NCBI GenBank assembly: GCA_025808375.1
Contig: CP061009.1
Coordinates: 310,001-374,000, forward strand
Source: Duncaniella muricolitica
Lineage (GTDB): Bacteria > Bacteroidota > Bacteroidia > Bacteroidales > Muribaculaceae
DNA: 64,000 nucleotides
Direction: 5' to 3'
Made by a program: the position numbers and the translations under genes. The notes under the pieces were generated by a model that worked only from the letters and a program-made list of their open reading frames with translations, ran no database searches and was not told the origin of the DNA. Positions 1 to 8,125 of the stretch are shown piece by piece. Every line of letters starts with the position of its first letter. Position 1 is the stretch's first letter.

Positions 1-63
1 CTCGGCGAGTGCCGGGGTGAGCGACCGGAGTGAGGCAAAGGCTATGCGGTAGGCAAGGGACAT
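1..63 (-). CDS. N-terminus of a gene cut by the window edge
   Basis: An ATG on the minus strand (61-63) opens 21 codons without a stop that run off the left edge. The peptide begins MSLAYRIAFASLRSLTPAL, a basic and hydrophobic start that could be an amphipathic helix or membrane anchor. The thioesterase upstream ends 120 bases away on the same strand, so the gene may belong to the same unit. Too little is visible to name a family, and the start itself is not certain. Confidence 0.35.
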   Translation of the reverse strand, partial: MSLAYRIAFASLRSLTPALAE

Positions 64-183
64 ACTCTCGTGTGGTTTAAAAAGTAATGAGTTAAAAGAG
101 TTAATTTTGAGGAAAGTGGAGTGTCGCAAGAGTGCTATTATCTTGACTTTATAAACTGTTTAAACTCTCTAAACTATAATAAA

Positions 184-594
184 CTATAGGTAATCAGCGA
201 AGGCCCTGGCGAGGATGTCGCCGCGCGAGAGGCGGCCGTTCTCGAGACACACTATAGTAACGACAGCGCGGACCACTGGGTCGCCGGTGACAGAGTGATA
301 GATGTCTTGCTCAAAGATGAAGCGTGCTCCGTCGCGACGCATGCGCAGACATGAAATCATGGTGTCGCCCATGGTGAGCGAGGTGAGATATTCAATCTCG
401 ATTTTTCTTACCACAGGGTCGAGGCCCTGCTCCTGCATGGCGCGGAACGATGTCCCGGCCTCTTCGCAGAAGTCATGACGCGTGATTTCGAGATAGTGTA
501 GATAGTTGGCGTTGTTGACTATGCCCTGAGAGTCGGTCTCATAGTCGCGCACGCGTATCGGGAGCGAATATTGATAGTCGTCGGGATTATGCAT
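184..594 (-). CDS. acyl-CoA thioesterase, 4HBT/YbgC hotdog family
   Basis: A 136-residue single hotdog-fold protein, the normal size for YbgC/4-hydroxybenzoyl-CoA thioesterases, which hydrolyse acyl-CoA thioesters in the cytoplasm. Near the N-terminus it carries RVRDYETDSQGIVNNANY, matching the family motif with the catalytic Asp of YETD; the usual VHHANY is VNNANY here. I chose the ATG at 592-594 because it overlaps the stop of the upstream fatty acid-CoA ligase by 8 bases, typical of translational coupling; an upstream in-frame ATG would add 18 residues that look non-homologous. Pairing with a CoA ligase suggests control of an acyl-CoA pool. The substrate cannot be told from sequence. Confidence 0.85.
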   Translation of the reverse strand: MHNPDDYQYSLPIRVRDYETDSQGIVNNANYLHYLEITRHDFCEEAGTSFRAMQEQGLDPVVRKIEIEYLTSLTMGDTMISCLRMRRDGARFIFEQDIYHSVTGDPVVRAVVTIVCLENGRLSRGDILARAFADYL

Positions 595-2257
595 TGTAGA
601 GATAACGCTTGATGGAGCGTTTGGGTGTCTTTTCAAATTCGTTGGCAATCAATTGTATTTTATCGACGCGTTCGTAGGGTGCTACGGCGTTGTTGAGGTC
701 TTTGCGCACCTGTTCCATGATGTCGGGGAGCTTTTCGTGCGATACTCCGTCGCGGTCCATCGACTCATAGTCGGGATAGACAAGGGCCACCAGATGCTTG
801 CCGCGCTCCACGATGAGGCTTTCGGCCACATAGGGCATGTTGTTGAGCTTGGCCTCTATTTCCTCGGGATAGATATTTTGTCCGTTGGCACTCAGTATCA
901 TTGTCTTGTAGCGGCCTCGGATAAATATAGTTTTATCGTGCGATATGGTGCCCATGTCGCCTGTGTGTAGCCACCCCTCGGCGTCGATTACAGCCTCGGT
1001 GGCCTCGGGATTTTTGTAATATCCGGTCATTACATTCTGTCCGCGCACACATATCTCGCCGGGCACGTTGGCGGGGTCGGGACTGTCGGCTATGCGCGAC
1101 TCCATGATGCCGGGCAGTGTGCGGCCCGATGAGCCGGGGATAAATTTGCGCCACGGAGTGTAGCTTATGAGCGGGCCACACTCGGTCATGCCGTAGCCTA
1201 CGGTGAAGGGAAATCCGATGCGGTGGAGAAATTGTTCGACCTCGTGATTGAGCGGTGCGCCGCCGACGATAACTTCCTCAAACTCTCCGCCGAAGGCTTC
1301 GACGAGCTGGTTGCGTATCTTGCGATATATCATCTTGTTGACTCCGGGTATGCGGAGCATGTTGCGCACGGAGCCTTTTTCAAGCAGCGGACGGAGCTTG
1401 TTGCGGTAGATTTTCTCGAGAATCAGGGGCACGCATATGATGAGGTTGGGCCTCACCTGTGCAAAGGCTTTGAGGAGAAGTTTGGGTGTCGGGAGTTTAC
1501 CCAGCAGGGTGATATGTGTGCCGGCCGCGAGGGGCACGAGCATGTCGAATGCACATCCGTAGGCATGGGCCAGCGGCAGAAACGACACATTGCGCGAGCC
1601 GCGGAAGTGGAGGCGCGATTCAAGGCCGAAGCGCACGTTGCCCCCGAGGTTGCCGAGAGTGAGCATCACGCCTTTGGAGAAGCCTGTGGTGCCGGAGGTG
1701 TAGTTGATTTCGGCCACCGCGCTCTCGTCGATGTCGGGATATTCGACATCGGCACTCGTGAATCCGTGGGGATAGGTGCGGCGCATGCGTTCGGGGAGTC
1801 TGGTGATGAATTTCTCGGCCGCATGGTTGTTGGCCGGGTGCTCGGCAAGCACCTTGCGGCTGTCAAGCGAAAACACAGCTTTGACGGTCGGCAGTTTCTC
1901 AAACTCCATGTTGTCGAAAATCGTCTCGTTGGTAAACAGCATCACGCTCCCGGAGTGGTTGATGATGTGCATGGCGTCCTGAACGTTGAAATCCTGGAGC
2001 ACTGGCACTATCACGGCTCCGTAGGTGAGTGTGGCCATGTAGGTCTCGACCCACGAGATGGAGTTGCGTCCCATTAGTGCTATTTTATCGCCGGCTTTGA
2101 TGCCGCAGTGGCGAAAAAGCATGTGGGTCGAGGCGATGCGTCGCGAGAGGTCGGCATAGGTCATGGTGGCCCCTGAGCCGAAGTCGGTCAGTGCCGGCAG
2201 CTCCCAGTTCTGGCGGAAGCTGGATGCGTATATCTGGAGGAGATTTTCGGTGTGCAT
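587..2257 (-). CDS. long-chain fatty acid-CoA ligase (AMP-forming)
   Basis: A 556-residue ANL-superfamily adenylate-forming enzyme that activates fatty acids with ATP and CoA. The P-loop-like YTSGTTGFSKG lies at about 186-196, the A5 motif GYGMTE at about 354-359, the GWLHTGD motif at about 428-434, and a C-terminal TPKRSIKR holds the usual catalytic Lys near residue 546. Length and motif order fit FadD/LCFA-CoA ligases rather than acetyl-CoA synthetase. The stop overlaps the start of the thioesterase gene, so both are probably one transcript. Chain-length preference is not readable from the sequence. Confidence 0.9.
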   Translation of the reverse strand: MHTENLLQIYASSFRQNWELPALTDFGSGATMTYADLSRRIASTHMLFRHCGIKAGDKIALMGRNSISWVETYMATLTYGAVIVPVLQDFNVQDAMHIINHSGSVMLFTNETIFDNMEFEKLPTVKAVFSLDSRKVLAEHPANNHAAEKFITRLPERMRRTYPHGFTSADVEYPDIDESAVAEINYTSGTTGFSKGVMLTLGNLGGNVRFGLESRLHFRGSRNVSFLPLAHAYGCAFDMLVPLAAGTHITLLGKLPTPKLLLKAFAQVRPNLIICVPLILEKIYRNKLRPLLEKGSVRNMLRIPGVNKMIYRKIRNQLVEAFGGEFEEVIVGGAPLNHEVEQFLHRIGFPFTVGYGMTECGPLISYTPWRKFIPGSSGRTLPGIMESRIADSPDPANVPGEICVRGQNVMTGYYKNPEATEAVIDAEGWLHTGDMGTISHDKTIFIRGRYKTMILSANGQNIYPEEIEAKLNNMPYVAESLIVERGKHLVALVYPDYESMDRDGVSHEKLPDIMEQVRKDLNNAVAPYERVDKIQLIANEFEKTPKRSIKRYLYNA

Positions 2258-2286
2258 ATGCAGGAGGGTAGTGGGGTGGATAGAGA

Positions 2287-2314
2287 CAGGGGCCGGGCGT
2301 CGGCCCGGCCCCTG
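2287..2314. terminator. GC-rich intergenic hairpin
   Basis: A perfect 12-bp inverted repeat (CAGGGGCCGGGC and its complement) with a 4-base loop lies between the TPR gene and the ligase gene. The T-run is on the plus-strand side, so for the minus-strand genes it may act as an attenuator or RNA stabiliser rather than a full terminator. Confidence 0.55.
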
Positions 2315-2347
2315 GGGTTTTCCTTATTTCAAGCGGGTGAGTCGCTC

Positions 2348-3979
2348 TTATTTGTCAAGTTTCTTGAGCACTTCCTGTACGGGCTCGTTGTTGGGATCGA
2401 TTTCAAGCACCTTGCCGAAGAAGAGTTTGGCCTGCTCGTTGTCGCCCAGGCCCATGTAGTATGAACCCATGCGCATGTAGGCGGTCTTGTAGGCCTCGGC
2501 ATACTTGTTGATGTTTGCGGGATCTTCGTCGTAGGCGGCGAGCATCTTCTGATAGGTCTCGATAAGCTCGGGCGATGTGTTGGCACCGTCACGCACCATG
2601 ATGAGGGTAGCGCGGTTGCGGTAGAGGGGACCCTTGTTGGCTGCATGCTCGAGAGCCATGTCGATATACTTGATGCCGTTGTTGGCAGCCTCGGCACGCT
2701 CGGGCGAGCCTTCGGGAAGTGTCAGACCGAGGTTTTTGTAGCGGTTGGAGAGGATGAAGTAGTCGTTGAGAGTGGCGTCGCCGGCATCGACATACTTCTG
2801 CATGTATTCTACCGACTTGGCGTCGTTCTCAAGTTTGTTGTACATCTCGGAGATGTCGGCGAGGATGGCCTTGTTTTTCTCGGGGTTGAGGTTGTAGCCG
2901 GCGAGATAAGCCTCTACGGCCTCTTCGGGACGGTTGAGGTTGGCGAGCACTTCACCGTGGGTGGTGTAGTCGTTGGCTGTGAACTTGCCGTCCTTGTGGG
3001 CGAAGAGTTTCTGGGCTGCTGTCTCGGCTGCGTCCCAGTTTTTGAGGGCGGCGTTGTTGAGCATCACCATACGCTGCATGTAGAGGTTGTCGGGGTCCTT
3101 GGCGAGTACCTGCTCGGCTACCTGGAGTGATTCGGGATACTTCTTGCCGAAGAAGAGGAGACCCGAATAACGCTGCTCGTCGCCCTGGAAGTGGTTGGGG
3201 TTGTTCATGTACTTGCCATACTGCTCGGCGGCGCGGGTGAGCTGGTTGTTGTCATAATATTTTTCGGCGAGCTCGCTCTGGGCAAGTGCTGAATTGGGGA
3301 GTTTCTCGTTAAGCTCTACGAGCTTGCCGATACAGAATTCCGAGTTGACCTTGTTGTAGAGGTTGGAGTACTTCACGTAAGCCTCGGGGTTTACGTCGCC
3401 GTTCTCCTCCTCATAGATGATAGCCTGCTCGTAATATCCGGCTGCGAGACCCTTGTCCTCGTCTTTGGCGAGGTCACCCTGGAGCACATAGATCTGCGGC
3501 TCTTTGTTTTTGGATTTCTTGAGACCTTCGGCGATGTATTTGTTGATTTCCTTGGTGTAGGCCACGGGATCGACGTTGGCATATGCGCGGGCTACGGCAG
3601 CAAGAAGGGCAGCGTCTTTCTTGTCGGTGTTGAGAGCCTGCTTGAAGAGTTTTTCGGCCTCCGACTTGTTTCCGCCCTTGAGAGCGATTTCACCGAGACC
3701 TACATAGTTGTAGCCATATTCGGGATTGGCCGAGATGCCGTTGTTGAAGTTGGTCTGGGCACCCTGGGTGTTGCCGTCGCGCAGGTCGAGCGAACCGAGA
3801 TAGAAGTATGACACGGCCTTGTTGGTCGACGGGTCGTTGAGGGTTTTCTCAAGTATGATTTTAGCTTTTTCTAAGCGGTCGGCGTTGTAATAGTCGACAC
3901 CATCCTGATAGCCGCCTTGGGCGAGCGCGGTGAGCGCGAATCCTCCTATGCAGAGGGAGAACAATGTGCGTAATTTCAT
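2348..3979 (-). CDS. exported tetratricopeptide-repeat protein
   Basis: A 543-residue protein with an N-terminal signal peptide (MKLRTLFSLCIGGFALTALA, cleavage likely after AQG) followed by helical TPR units through the whole length. Recognisable repeats read like AVSYFYLGSLDLRDGN, GYNYVGLGEIALKGGN and YMGLGDNEQAKLFFGKVLE. The ATG at 3977-3979 was chosen because it starts the signal peptide; an ATG 26 codons upstream adds a polar leader. TPR proteins are scaffolds, and this one should sit in the periplasm. It follows a PstS-like lipoprotein, an order often seen in Bacteroidales beside Ton-system genes, so an envelope transport role is likely but unproven. Confidence 0.85.
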   Translation of the reverse strand: MKLRTLFSLCIGGFALTALAQGGYQDGVDYYNADRLEKAKIILEKTLNDPSTNKAVSYFYLGSLDLRDGNTQGAQTNFNNGISANPEYGYNYVGLGEIALKGGNKSEAEKLFKQALNTDKKDAALLAAVARAYANVDPVAYTKEINKYIAEGLKKSKNKEPQIYVLQGDLAKDEDKGLAAGYYEQAIIYEEENGDVNPEAYVKYSNLYNKVNSEFCIGKLVELNEKLPNSALAQSELAEKYYDNNQLTRAAEQYGKYMNNPNHFQGDEQRYSGLLFFGKKYPESLQVAEQVLAKDPDNLYMQRMVMLNNAALKNWDAAETAAQKLFAHKDGKFTANDYTTHGEVLANLNRPEEAVEAYLAGYNLNPEKNKAILADISEMYNKLENDAKSVEYMQKYVDAGDATLNDYFILSNRYKNLGLTLPEGSPERAEAANNGIKYIDMALEHAANKGPLYRNRATLIMVRDGANTSPELIETYQKMLAAYDEDPANINKYAEAYKTAYMRMGSYYMGLGDNEQAKLFFGKVLEIDPNNEPVQEVLKKLDK

Positions 3980-4140
3980 CACTGTTGGTTTACTATTTTT
4001 ATTGTTTTGTATATTTATTGTTGCTTTTTGGTCATTAATATGACTAACGTCCGACATTGTGGATTATTGCATGGCCGATGTCATAAGTTATATATAATAA
4101 TGTTATATATAATTAAGGTGTATAGCCTGACTGTGCCGGT

Positions 4141-5118
4141 TTATTCAACCTGCACCATGCGCGGACGCACTGTGGCGGGCAGGATGCCTGTCATCTGTAT
4201 TATCTTTTGTCCCTGAAATCCGGTGACAAAGCTGTAGAAGCGGTGGCTGACTGTACCGCCCGGCGATGTGCTCACCATGTAGACCGAGCGGTAGAGCGGA
4301 TAAGAGCCGTCGAAGATGTAGGCCTGATAGGGCTTGTAGGCGGTCACTTCGTTGTTGCCGCGTATTTTGAGAACTTTCACGTCGGTGTTGAATTCAAGTG
4401 CGGTCGTGTCGCTCTTCTCTACGGCCTGAGCCAGCTCTTCGACCGATTTCTGACGGCCTGAGAGGTCGCTCGACACCCAGCTTACGCCGATGATGCCGAT
4501 GGCGTTTTTATTGGAGGCGACAGCCTTGAACACGTCGGGGTTGGATTTGACAGCCGAGACGTGTGCGCCAAACTGGCGTCCGTTCATCACCGAGTCGCGC
4601 ATGTATTTTACTGTCGACGAGCCCTGATGGTCAAAGATTACGTCGATTTCACCGAGCTTGCACGGCTCCACCTGATCCCAGCGGGTGACGTCGCCCGAGA
4701 GTATTTCGGCGATATCCTTTTTGGAAAGTATCTCGACCGGGTTGGCGGGGTTTACAATGAGGGCGAGGGCGTCGACGGCTATCTTCTGCTGATGCACCAC
4801 TTTCTTGTGCGAGCGCAGATAGCTGACCTCCTCGTCGGTGAGCGGACGGGTGATTACGGCACCCTTCACCGAGCCCATGGCCATGATGGAGTCGACGGCC
4901 TGGTTCTCGGGCACGTAGTAGGCGAGGACATCTTCCTTGGGGTAGATGTATTCATATACGTTTATTTCCTGCTCCATTATGTATTCAAACGACTCGTCGC
5001 AGGCAATCTTGGCCATTGTAGGTTGCTTGGGCTCTTTCTTGCCTCCGCACGATGTTACGGCCATGGCGGCCACGCATGCGGCGGCGATATAGAGGCTGTG
5101 GCGTAAGGGTGTAAGCAT
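4141..5118 (-). CDS. PstS-like phosphate-binding lipoprotein
   Basis: A 325-residue lipoprotein. A signal peptide ends in the lipobox VTSC (Cys near 24), followed by a type II periplasmic-binding domain of the PBP-like (PstS) class. Family-like stretches are the early catch region IACDESFEYIMEQEINVYEY, SGDVTRWDQ in the middle, and FDHQGSSTVKYMRDSVM, where GSST corresponds to the phosphate-contacting loop. There are no adjacent pstCAB genes. In Bacteroidales such stand-alone proteins often sit with TonB/ExbBD and TPR genes, which fits the TPR neighbour downstream. The ligand is inferred from the family only. Confidence 0.8.
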   Translation of the reverse strand: MLTPLRHSLYIAAACVAAMAVTSCGGKKEPKQPTMAKIACDESFEYIMEQEINVYEYIYPKEDVLAYYVPENQAVDSIMAMGSVKGAVITRPLTDEEVSYLRSHKKVVHQQKIAVDALALIVNPANPVEILSKKDIAEILSGDVTRWDQVEPCKLGEIDVIFDHQGSSTVKYMRDSVMNGRQFGAHVSAVKSNPDVFKAVASNKNAIGIIGVSWVSSDLSGRQKSVEELAQAVEKSDTTALEFNTDVKVLKIRGNNEVTAYKPYQAYIFDGSYPLYRSVYMVSTSPGGTVSHRFYSFVTGFQGQKIIQMTGILPATVRPRMVQVE

Positions 5119-5126
5119 ATTGCAGA

Positions 5127-5402
5127 TCAGTGTTTGAATGATGTGGGATCGGATGTGTCGTCATCGTCGGGCTCGTTGCCGTAACCGGGGTCGATGCCGG
5201 CAAACTGGCGGTAGGCTCTCCACACACCATAAGCTATGAACAGCACGCCTCCTACCCAGCGCACCCATGTCCAGGTGGGGAAGAGGATGTTGAAGTATCC
5301 GCATAAAAAGAGTATGCCCACGGCAAGGTATATGGCTATCATTATGATGCCAAACACGTTACGCATGGCTTTGGGGGTTCCTGTGTTACGTTGTGCGCTC
5401 AT
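5127..5402 (-). CDS. small inner-membrane protein, unknown function
   Basis: A 91-residue protein with two predicted membrane helices (about residues 15-40 and 46-64), separated by a short aromatic loop ILFPTWTW, and a soluble acidic tail containing NEPDDDD. It ends 8 bases before the start of the PstS-like gene and is probably cotranscribed with it and the TPR gene. I do not recognise a named family. Small two-helix proteins occupy this place in the PstS/TPR clusters of related genomes, so it is probably real. Confidence 0.7.
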   Translation of the reverse strand: MSAQRNTGTPKAMRNVFGIIMIAIYLAVGILFLCGYFNILFPTWTWVRWVGGVLFIAYGVWRAYRQFAGIDPGYGNEPDDDDTSDPTSFKH

Positions 5403-5637
5403 TGTGACAATAGTTTAAAACGTTAGTATAAATTGGCCGCCACCTTGTCGGTCTCGGCCGGGTAATAAACTAACAACGAGGGCAAGAGGAATGTTTTGAT
5501 TTCGAGTCGGCTTTTTGCCTCCATTGTTTCTTTTTTCTTTTGCGGTAAAATTAATGAAAAAATCTTAACACATAAACAATTCTTTATTTAATTAATGTCC
5601 TTTAACACTACTGCGTCGCGCTTTTGTGGCGTTAATT

Positions 5638-5669
5638 TTTGCTGAGTGTCAAAGTTTGGATTAATTTTG
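5638..5669 (+). promoter_or_regulatory. Bacteroidetes promoter of rarA
   Basis: TTTG at 5638-5641 and TAATTTTG at 5662-5669 are separated by 20 bases, an ideal -33/-7 arrangement. The -7 box ends only four bases before the rarA ATG at 5674, so the transcript would start at or next to the start codon. Confidence 0.65.
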
Positions 5670-5673
5670 TGTT

Positions 5674-6960
5674 ATGACAACTACTATACCGTTGGCCGAG
5701 CGTATGCGTCCGCGTTCGCTCGACGATTATATAGGACAGACCCATCTTGTGGGGCCCGGCGGAGTGATGCGTGGCATGATAGAGTCGGGCAAGGTGGCTT
5801 CGTTTATACTCTGGGGCCCTCCCGGAGTGGGCAAGACTACACTCGCACGCATCATTGCCAATACGGTCAATGCCCCCTTCTACACGCTTTCGGCCGTCAA
5901 TTCGGGTGTCAAGGATGTGAGGGATGTCATCGAGAAGTGTGCCCGCGATGCCGGAAGCATGTTTACGCAGGGACGTCCCATACTGTTTATCGACGAGATA
6001 CACCGGTTTAGCAAAAATCAGCAGGATTCGCTGCTCGGAGCGGTGGAAAACGGCACGGTGACACTTATCGGTGCCACGACCGAAAACCCATCGTTTGAGG
6101 TCATACGTCCTCTGCTTTCCCGCGCTCAGGTCTACACTCTCAGACCCCTCGAGCGAGACGAGTTGCAGGCTCTGCTCGACAGCGCGCTTGAGCGCGACAG
6201 TGTGTTGCGCGGTCACGGGGTGGAGGTCAGGCAGACCACCGCGCTGTTTCGCTTTGCCGGCGGTGATGCGCGCAAGCTGCTCAATATCCTCGACCTGCTC
6301 GAACAGTCGACTCCTCCGGGCGAGCCGCTGGTGATCGACGACGCTGTGGTGACCAACCGCTTGCAGGAAAATCCTGCTGTCTATGACAAGGGGGGCGAGA
6401 TGCATTATGACATTATATCGGCTTTCATCAAGAGTATCCGCGGCAGCGACCCTGATGCTGCGGTCTACTGGCTTGCGAGGATGATAGCCGGCGGGGAAGA
6501 GCCGGAGTTTATAGCCCGCCGTCTGCTCATACTCGCAAGCGAGGACATCGGACTGGCCAATCCCAATGCCCTGTTGCTGGCCAACGCCACGTTTGACGCT
6601 GTCCACAAGATCGGGTGGCCTGAGGGGCGCATCCCGCTTGCTCAGTGTACCGTCTATCTGGCCACGTCACCCAAAAGCAATTCGGCCTACATGGCCATCA
6701 ACAAGGCTCTCGAACTGGTCGACGAGACCGGCAATCTGCCCGTGCCGCTGCATCTGCGCAATGCGCCCACTTCGCTGATGAAGGATATGGGTTATGGTCG
6801 TGACTATAAGTATGCCCACAATTATCCGGGCAACTTTGTGGTCCAGCAGTTTATGCCCGATGAGCTGGGCCATAGGGAGTTATGGACCCCGTGTGACAAC
6901 CCTGCCGAGATGCGTTCGGCCGCGCTGCAAAACGAGCGATGGTGTAAAAATAGCGATTAA
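5674..6960 (+). CDS. rarA: replication-associated recombination protein A (RarA/MgsA AAA+ ATPase)
   Basis: A 428-residue clamp-loader-like AAA+ ATPase that acts at stalled replication forks. It starts with the family signature PLAERMRPRSLDDYIGQ, followed by Walker A GPPGVGKTT (about 48-56), Walker B ILFIDEIHRF (about 103-112), a sensor region with GATTENPSFEV, and the C-terminal MgsA tetramerisation region (AINKALELV, PLHLRNAPT, YGRDYKYAHN). Full length. It is transcribed divergently from the PstS/TPR group and lies upstream of the serine genes. The start codon is fixed by the conserved N-terminus, and no room is left for a normal leader. Confidence 0.95.
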   Translation: MTTTIPLAERMRPRSLDDYIGQTHLVGPGGVMRGMIESGKVASFILWGPPGVGKTTLARIIANTVNAPFYTLSAVNSGVKDVRDVIEKCARDAGSMFTQGRPILFIDEIHRFSKNQQDSLLGAVENGTVTLIGATTENPSFEVIRPLLSRAQVYTLRPLERDELQALLDSALERDSVLRGHGVEVRQTTALFRFAGGDARKLLNILDLLEQSTPPGEPLVIDDAVVTNRLQENPAVYDKGGEMHYDIISAFIKSIRGSDPDAAVYWLARMIAGGEEPEFIARRLLILASEDIGLANPNALLLANATFDAVHKIGWPEGRIPLAQCTVYLATSPKSNSAYMAINKALELVDETGNLPVPLHLRNAPTSLMKDMGYGRDYKYAHNYPGNFVVQQFMPDELGHRELWTPCDNPAEMRSAALQNERWCKNSD

Positions 6961-7003
6961 AGAAATTTTTCATTATTTCGTATTGTTTTTAAATAAAATT
7001 GTC

Positions 7004-7011
7004 TAAATTTG
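7004..7011 (+). promoter_or_regulatory. -7 element upstream of serC
   Basis: TAAATTTG fits the Bacteroidetes TAnnTTTG box, followed by a leader of about 40 bases to the serC ATG at 7057. A TTGT-rich stretch lies at roughly the -33 position. It also overlaps the short rarA-serC gap, so serC need not depend on rarA transcription. Confidence 0.5.
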
Positions 7012-7056
7012 CAGCCGTACACTTCGTGTGCAAGTTCTTACCCAACATTACCCGAT

Positions 7057-8124
7057 ATGAAGAAACATAACTTCTACGCCGGGCCGTCTATCTTGAGTGA
7101 ATACACCATCAAGCATACGGCCGATGCAGTGAACAATTTTGCTGAGACGGGGCTTTCGCTCCTGGAAGTTTCACACCGCTCTAAGGAGTTCGTAGCCGTG
7201 ATGGACGAGGCTCAGGCTCTCGTTAAGGAGCTTCTTGATGTGCCCGAAGGTTATCATGTGCTCTATCTTGGCGGCGGTGCCAGTCTGCAGTTCTGCATGG
7301 CTCCGATGAACCTGCTGCGCACCAAAGCCGGCTATCTCGACACCGGCACATGGGCTGCCAATGCCATAAAGGAGGCACGTCTGTTTGGCGACGTTGAGGT
7401 GCTCGCTTCATCCAAGGAGGCCAACTATAACTTCTATCCCCGCGGATATGAGGTGCCCGCTGATCTCGACTATTTCCACATTACCACCAATAATACTATA
7501 TACGGTACCGAGCTTCGCGAAGATCCCACCGTGTCAGTGCCCCTCGTGGCCGACATGTCGAGCGATATCTTCTCGCGTCCTGTCGATGTATCGAAGTATG
7601 ACCTTATCTATGCCGGCGCGCAGAAAAATCTCGGTCCCGCCGGTGCGACTCTCGTTATCGTCAAGGAGGACGCTCTCGGTAAGGTTGACCGCGTGATTCC
7701 CACCATGCTTGACTATCGCACCCACATCAAGAAGGGCTCGATGTTCAATACTCCTCCCGTGCTTCCCGTCTTCTCTTCGCTCATGACTCTCCGTTATTAT
7801 AAGGAGATGGGCGGCGTGAAGGCTATGGAGAAGATTGATCTCGAGAAGGCCGGTCTGCTCTATGATGCTATCGACAGCAGCAAGATGTTTGTCGGCACAG
7901 CAGCCGAAGACTCTCGCTCCATCATGAATGTCACTTTTGTCATGACTCCCGAATACAAGGAGCTTGAAAAGGACTTCGTTGACTTCTGTGCAGGCCGCGG
8001 TATCGTAGGCATTAAGGGCCACCGCTCGGTGGGCGGATTCCGCGCGTCTCTCTACAACGCCCTCCCCATCGAGAGCGTGAAGGTGCTCGTGGAGGCTATG
8101 AACGATTTCGAGAAACAGCATTGA
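7057..8124 (+). CDS. serC: phosphoserine aminotransferase
   Basis: A 355-residue class V PLP aminotransferase converting 3-phosphohydroxypyruvate and glutamate to phosphoserine and 2-oxoglutarate. It begins KKHNFYAGPSILSE, the canonical SerC start. The PLP-binding Lys is in YAGAQKNLGPAG (Lys near 190), and the C-terminal GIKGHRSVGGFRASLYNA binds the substrate phosphate. An upstream in-frame ATG at 7009 lies inside the promoter, so 7057 is preferred. The serA-type gene starts one base after the stop, so the two form an operon for serine synthesis. Confidence 0.95.
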   Translation: MKKHNFYAGPSILSEYTIKHTADAVNNFAETGLSLLEVSHRSKEFVAVMDEAQALVKELLDVPEGYHVLYLGGGASLQFCMAPMNLLRTKAGYLDTGTWAANAIKEARLFGDVEVLASSKEANYNFYPRGYEVPADLDYFHITTNNTIYGTELREDPTVSVPLVADMSSDIFSRPVDVSKYDLIYAGAQKNLGPAGATLVIVKEDALGKVDRVIPTMLDYRTHIKKGSMFNTPPVLPVFSSLMTLRYYKEMGGVKAMEKIDLEKAGLLYDAIDSSKMFVGTAAEDSRSIMNVTFVMTPEYKELEKDFVDFCAGRGIVGIKGHRSVGGFRASLYNALPIESVKVLVEAMNDFEKQH

Positions 8125-8125
8125 T

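Noticed and set aside
1..183. Promoter or terminator in the first 183 bases
   Set aside because: Several AT-rich near-repeats (TTAAAAGAGTTAA) are present, but no stem with a T-run and no TAnnTTTG box in a useful place.
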